A stretch of DNA of 59,796 nt from Staphylococcus rostri. GTDB taxonomy: Bacteria; Bacillota; Bacilli; Staphylococcales; Staphylococcaceae. How positions within the stretch are numbered: the stretch's first letter is position 1; the number at the start of each line of letters is the position of its first letter. Under the pieces are notes generated by a model that worked only from the letters and a program-made list of their open reading frames with translations, had not been told where the DNA came from and did not search any database. The translations under genes were made by a program, and so were the position numbers. Positions 56,624-59,796 of the stretch are shown one piece after another. The DNA lies in the NCBI RefSeq assembly GCF_002902145.1, contig NZ_PPRF01000013.1, positions 1 to 59,796 of the forward strand, given 5' to 3'.

Positions 56624-56708
56624 AAATAACCTGTAATACGCTTGAATTAGAACTGTATTAATGGTTAAATAGATGTGGATAAATTTAAATATACTGGAGG
56701 ACGTTCCT

Positions 56709-57905
56709 ATGTCAAAGTTAATTTTGGCGATTAATGCTGGTAGTTCATCTTTAAAATTCCAATTAATCGAAATGCCGGAAGAAAAATTAGTAACTAAAGG
56801 TTTAATCGAACGTATTGGATTGAACGATTCAATTTTTACAATTGAAGTTGATGGTGAAAAAATTAAAGAAGTTAGTGATATTCATAACCATGACGAAGCG
56901 GTTAACATTATGTTAGACAGCTTCCAAAAACATGGTGTTATCAACGATATTAACGATATCGATGGTACTGGACACCGCGTTGTACATGGTGGCGAAACTT
57001 TCCCAGAGTCAGCTTTAGTAACTGATCAAGTGGTAAGTGATATTGAAAAATTAGCGGACTTAGCGCCGTTACACAACCCAGCGAACTTAATGGGTATTAA
57101 CGCATTCAGAAAACTATTACCAAATATCCCACACGTTGCGGTATTTGATACTTCATTCCACCAAACTATGCCAGAATCTGCATACCTTTATAGCTTACCT
57201 TACGACTACTATAAAGATTATGGTATCCGTAAATACGGTTTCCACGGCACAAGCCACAAATACGTGTCACAACGTGCTGCAGAAATCCTTGGCAAACCAA
57301 TTGAAGAATTACGCATGATTTCATGCCATATCGGTAATGGTGCGTCAATTACAGCTGTTGATGGTGGCGAATCAATTGATACGTCAATGGGCTTCACACC
57401 ATTAGCGGGTGTAACAATGGGAACACGTTCAGGTAACGTTGACCCAGCTTTAATTCCATTCATTATGGAAAAAACTGGTAAAACAGCTGAAGAAGTAATC
57501 AATGTATTAAACAAAGAGTCTGGTTTATTAGGTATTACTGGTCAATCATCAGACTTACGTGACATTGAACAAGCTGCAAACGAAGGCGACGAGCGCGCTG
57601 AACTTGCATTAGAAATCTTTGCATCACGCATTCATAAATATATGGGTACGTATGCATCACGTATGCACGGTGTAGATGTTATCATCTTCACTGCAGGTGT
57701 TGGTGAAAACTCTGACGTAATTCGTGCACGTGTATTAGAAGGATTAGAATTTATGGGCGTTTATTGGGATCCACGTAAGAACGAAGGCTTACGCGGTAAA
57801 GAAGCAGAATTAAACTACCCACATTCACCTGTAAAAGTACTTGTAATTCCAACAAACGAAGAAGTTATGATCGCACGTGACGTTGTAACTTTCGGTAACT
57901 TATAA
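56709..57905 (+). CDS. ackA: acetate kinase
   Basis: A 398-residue ASKHA-fold kinase converting acetyl phosphate and ADP to acetate and ATP. Signature blocks: [15 protein letters not shown] (3-17), [32 protein letters not shown] and FTAGVGENS. It ends the overflow acetate pathway and sets acetyl-phosphate levels. ATG 56709 after TGGAGG; an open frame from 56673 lacks support. It follows ytxK, and a clear terminator ends the transcript. Confidence 0.97.
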   Translation: MSKLILAINAGSSSLKFQLIEMPEEKLVTKGLIERIGLNDSIFTIEVDGEKIKEVSDIHNHDEAVNIMLDSFQKHGVINDINDIDGTGHRVVHGGETFPESALVTDQVVSDIEKLADLAPLHNPANLMGINAFRKLLPNIPHVAVFDTSFHQTMPESAYLYSLPYDYYKDYGIRKYGFHGTSHKYVSQRAAEILGKPIEELRMISCHIGNGASITAVDGGESIDTSMGFTPLAGVTMGTRSGNVDPALIPFIMEKTGKTAEEVINVLNKESGLLGITGQSSDLRDIEQAANEGDERAELALEIFASRIHKYMGTYASRMHGVDVIIFTAGVGENSDVIRARVLEGLEFMGVYWDPRKNEGLRGKEAELNYPHSPVKVLVIPTNEEVMIARDVVTFGNL

Positions 57906-57920
57906 GATTGATGAAAACCC

Positions 57921-57959
57921 AAGTCGTTAACAATTTTTAGGATTGTTAGCGACTTTTTC
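57921..57959 (+). terminator. ackA terminator
   Basis: AAGTCGTTAACAAT and ATTGTTAGCGACTT pair closely, followed by a T run. Confidence 0.85.
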
Positions 57960-58083
57960 TATTGTTGGAATGTATGATTAGATGTGGTAGGATTTCGGCT
58001 GTCATAAGTGATGCAGTGAGGGATAAAGAGTTTGACTGGAATCATATTTGTCCCAAACAATTCATTTTGAAGGAGATATTAAA

Positions 58084-58323
58084 ATGTACAAATCATATTG
58101 GTTAAGCTTATTTAATTTCAAAGGTGTTTCAAAAGTATCTGATTTGATTATTTGTTTGATGATTAATATTGTCATTCTCGCTCTAATCAATTTAGTTGAC
58201 ATAATTGTACCTGTTTCAATAGAAAATGTGATTGTTGTAATTTATTATATCGTGTTATTTGCGATGATATTACCAACAGTTGCCCTGTTGTTTAGAGTTT
58301 GGAACGGCTATAAAATACGTTAG
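58084..58323 (+). CDS. short DUF805-like membrane protein
   Basis: A 79-residue protein with two hydrophobic segments. The opening YKSYWLSLFNFKGVSKVSDL and the end ILPTVALLFRVWNGYKIR follow the DUF805 pattern, where the last part normally reads P-x-hydrophobic-R-R-L-H-D and continues with further helices. It therefore looks like a DUF805 protein cut short after two helices. ATG 58084 with AAGGAG. Function unknown. Confidence 0.65.
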   Translation: MYKSYWLSLFNFKGVSKVSDLIICLMINIVILALINLVDIIVPVSIENVIVVIYYIVLFAMILPTVALLFRVWNGYKIR

Positions 58324-58339
58324 TTAATAGATAAATAAG

Positions 58340-58380
58340 AACAGGACAACGGATTCCGAAAAGAGACCAGTTGTCCTGTT
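58340..58380. terminator. bidirectional terminator
   Basis: AACAGGACAAC and GTTGTCCTGTT form a perfect 11-base-pair stem between two convergent small genes. Confidence 0.82.
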
Positions 58381-58406
58381 AGTTTAATGTAAGTTGAAGT
58401 TTTTAC

Positions 58407-58613
58407 CTAGTGATTATGAGAATCTGATTTGTCGTTTTTGTTGCTTTTACTGCGTACCCATTGAAGAATAAAGCCACATAAAATACCGAGTAATACACCT
58501 ATAAATGCACCGGCAATTAGTGGAAGGTTAAATGAGTATTGCAATACAAGGCTTAGGACAACCGCGAAGATGATAATCAATAGGGAAAGGTAGTTGTCTT
58601 TTAGTGTTTTCAT
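58407..58613 (-). CDS. small two-helix membrane protein
   Basis: A 68-residue protein with two hydrophobic helices (about 9-27 and 31-50) and a hydrophilic basic/histidine tail (RSKSNKNDKSDSHNH). The ATG at 58613 has AGGAGTG upstream; the longer open frame to 58685 has none. No recognised family and no function can be given. Confidence 0.6.
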   Translation of the reverse strand: MKTLKDNYLSLLIIIFAVVLSLVLQYSFNLPLIAGAFIGVLLGILCGFILQWVRSKSNKNDKSDSHNH

Positions 58614-58698
58614 GTATTTCACTCCTATTTTTCTATTATAGCATCTCTCTGTAAAAGATAAATCATCGAGTCGAGAATCAGACATAATCTTTTTTTGC

Positions 58699-58727
58699 TT
58701 GACCGACTGTATTAAATTTACTATGAT
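58699..58727 (+). promoter_or_regulatory. promoter of the thermonuclease gene
   Basis: TTGACC (58699-58704), a 17-base spacer and TATGAT (58722-58727), 31 bases before the ATG. Confidence 0.65.
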
Positions 58728-58758
58728 AAGTCAGAACGCAATGAATAAAGGTGATGAC

Positions 58759-59268
58759 ATGGATAAAAAATTGCCAATTGGTGTAGTAATTATTGTAGCG
58801 ATTATAGTGCTCGGTTTTCAATACATGAATCAATCGGGACCATTTTCGGCCGGCAATACAGACAAATCAGAAGATACATATACGGTTAAACGCGTCATTG
58901 ATGGTGACACAATTATTGTCAGTAAACCAGGAGAAGAAAATCAACGTGTGCGTCTGATTGGTGTGGATACACCGGAGACGGTAAAGCCGAATACGCCAGT
59001 TCAACCTTATGGTAAAGCGGCATCGGACTATACGAAAAAGCATCTTACAGGTCAGCAAGTAAGATTAGAATATGATCGTGAAAAGAATGATAGATACGGC
59101 AGGACGCTGGCTTATGTTTGGCTGGGTGATGATATGTTTAACGTGATGTTAGCAAAAGAAGGATTAGCGCGTGCTAAATTTTATCCACCTAATGATAAAT
59201 ACCGTATTCTAATTGAACAAGCACAAAAAGAAGCGCAGAAAAAGCAATTAAATATTTGGGAACGCTAA
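58759..59268 (+). CDS. membrane-anchored thermonuclease (SNase family)
   Basis: A 169-residue staphylococcal-nuclease-fold protein: an N-terminal hydrophobic helix (about 5-22) and an OB-fold nuclease domain (40-169). Active-site residues equal those of SNase: R65, E73 and R115 (R35/E43/R87), with D50, D70 and T71 for calcium. It should cut DNA and RNA at the cell surface. No clear signal-peptidase AXA site follows the helix, so it resembles the surface-bound Nuc2 type of S. aureus more than secreted Nuc. ATG 58759 after AAAGGTGATG. Confidence 0.9.
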   Translation: MDKKLPIGVVIIVAIIVLGFQYMNQSGPFSAGNTDKSEDTYTVKRVIDGDTIIVSKPGEENQRVRLIGVDTPETVKPNTPVQPYGKAASDYTKKHLTGQQVRLEYDREKNDRYGRTLAYVWLGDDMFNVMLAKEGLARAKFYPPNDKYRILIEQAQKEAQKKQLNIWER

Positions 59269-59312
59269 AAAAGTCTTTGTACGACATGGAATATGTTGTA
59301 CAAAGACTTTTT
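59268..59312. terminator. bidirectional terminator
   Basis: AAAAAGTCTTTGTAC and GTACAAAGACTTTTT, a perfect 15-base-pair stem overlapping the nuclease stop codon. Confidence 0.88.
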
Positions 59313-59381
59313 ATCATGTAAGGATAAAGAAAATGCAGATACACACTATTCAATGATGTACCTGCTGACGTGATAGTTGAT

Positions 59382-59753
59382 TTATTTGCTTTCAGAAAGA
59401 ATTGATTTTTGAATTTGGTCAAAGTTCTTTAAAATTTCATCCATTTTACTGTATTGTTCATCTGTAAATGTAATATAAACCTTGCGCTCATCTTCAGTAG
59501 AACGTTCTTTACCGATGATTCCCATTTCTGTAAGAGCTGTCAGAGATTTATGTACTTCCATTAAGCTAAAGTCGATAGATTGCTTCACTTTATGAAGTGA
59601 AATACGTTGACTATCAGCGGATTTTAGATGGTAGAGAAACAAAATATCATTAAGTTTAAGACCATATTGCTTTTTAATTTCACTTATAATTTTTTTTCGA
59701 TAAGATTCATAGAAAAAAATCTGTTCAGAATCCATAGTGTAACCGTTTTTCAT
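59382..59753 (-). CDS. SarA/MarR-family transcriptional regulator
   Basis: A 123-residue winged-helix protein. YGLKLNDILFLYHLKSAD is followed by a recognition region (KQSIDFSLMEVHKSLTAL) and the SarA-family wing KERSTEDERKVYITF. It belongs to the SarA paralogue set that controls staphylococcal virulence genes; I cannot name the paralogue. ATG 59753 with AAGGAGTGG. Convergent with the nuclease gene over a shared terminator. Its promoter lies at or beyond the window's end. Confidence 0.85.
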   Translation of the reverse strand: MKNGYTMDSEQIFFYESYRKKIISEIKKQYGLKLNDILFLYHLKSADSQRISLHKVKQSIDFSLMEVHKSLTALTEMGIIGKERSTEDERKVYITFTDEQYSKMDEILKNFDQIQKSILSESK

Positions 59754-59796
59754 ATTTCCACTCCTTATACACACAATATGCACTATACATCATATT

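Overview
The window looks like a chromosomal segment of a Staphylococcus. It is AT-rich, has strong GGAGG-type ribosome sites, and carries staphylococcal markers: a Rot homologue, a second SarA-family regulator, EzrA, HtrA and thermonuclease. Gene order follows both the S. aureus rot-leuS-murJ-pepV / murC-ccpA-tyrS / rpsD-ezrA-thiI-ackA block and the Bacillus ytp/ytx-murC-aroA-ccpA block. The dispersed repeats, and the absence of any acuC-acuA-acsA genes between ccpA and fhs, suggest an animal-associated species such as the S. intermedius/pseudintermedius group. That species call is inference. I see no prophage, insertion sequence, CRISPR array, rRNA or tRNA gene.

Layout. Positions 1-9.2 kb: the first codons of a leftward gene behind a CcpA-type operator, an alpha/beta hydrolase without its nucleophile serine, ldh under a Rex operator, rot with a sigma-B-like promoter, the mnmL-mnmM tRNA-modification pair, an MFS transporter, and leuS behind a leucine T-box with a rhodanese gene downstream. 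9.2-20.9 kb: flavoprotein, murJ, rRNA pseudouridine synthase, a YtxH-like stress protein, pepV-dat, an APH-like kinase, trmB, a YtnP-like lactonase, an M42 peptidase and a thioredoxin-like protein. 21-32 kb: ytpQ, ytpR, an FtsK/SpoIIIE translocase, murC, ytxG (sigma-A plus sigma-B promoters), a repeat-bearing YtxH protein with a histone-H1-like tail, aroA (DAHP synthase) and ccpA. 32-46 kb: fhs, a monofunctional transglycosylase, tyrS behind a tyrosine T-box, a gene broken by one stop codon, htrA, an acyltransferase, a HAD hydrolase convergent with an aminotransferase-serA operon, OsmC, GDPD and an ornithine-cyclodeaminase-like gene. 46.6-59.8 kb: rpsD with a structured leader, free methionine sulfoxide reductase, ezrA, nifZ-thiI, a TauE/SafE exporter, sppA-RDD-tpx, ytxK, ackA, small membrane proteins, a membrane-anchored nuclease and a SarA-family regulator.

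Themes. Translation and RNA modification (leuS, tyrS, trmB, mnmL/M, nifZ/thiI, rsuA-type, rpsD), envelope assembly (murJ, murC, transglycosylase, ezrA, SpoIIIE), carbon-overflow metabolism and its control (ldh, ackA, ccpA), and stress functions (sigma-B-type promoters, osmC, tpx, fRMsr, htrA).

Most of the content is conserved core genome. The structure not explained by genes is a family of intergenic repeats: three copies of a modular element of about 170-500 bp with conserved stem-loops, and more than ten related GGGAC/GTCCC hairpins. Other leads are a gene interrupted by a single in-frame TAA (36687-37229), a possible small RNA at about 36512-36571, and a CodY-like box before the serine-pathway operon. 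I did not find a convincing new multi-gene system.
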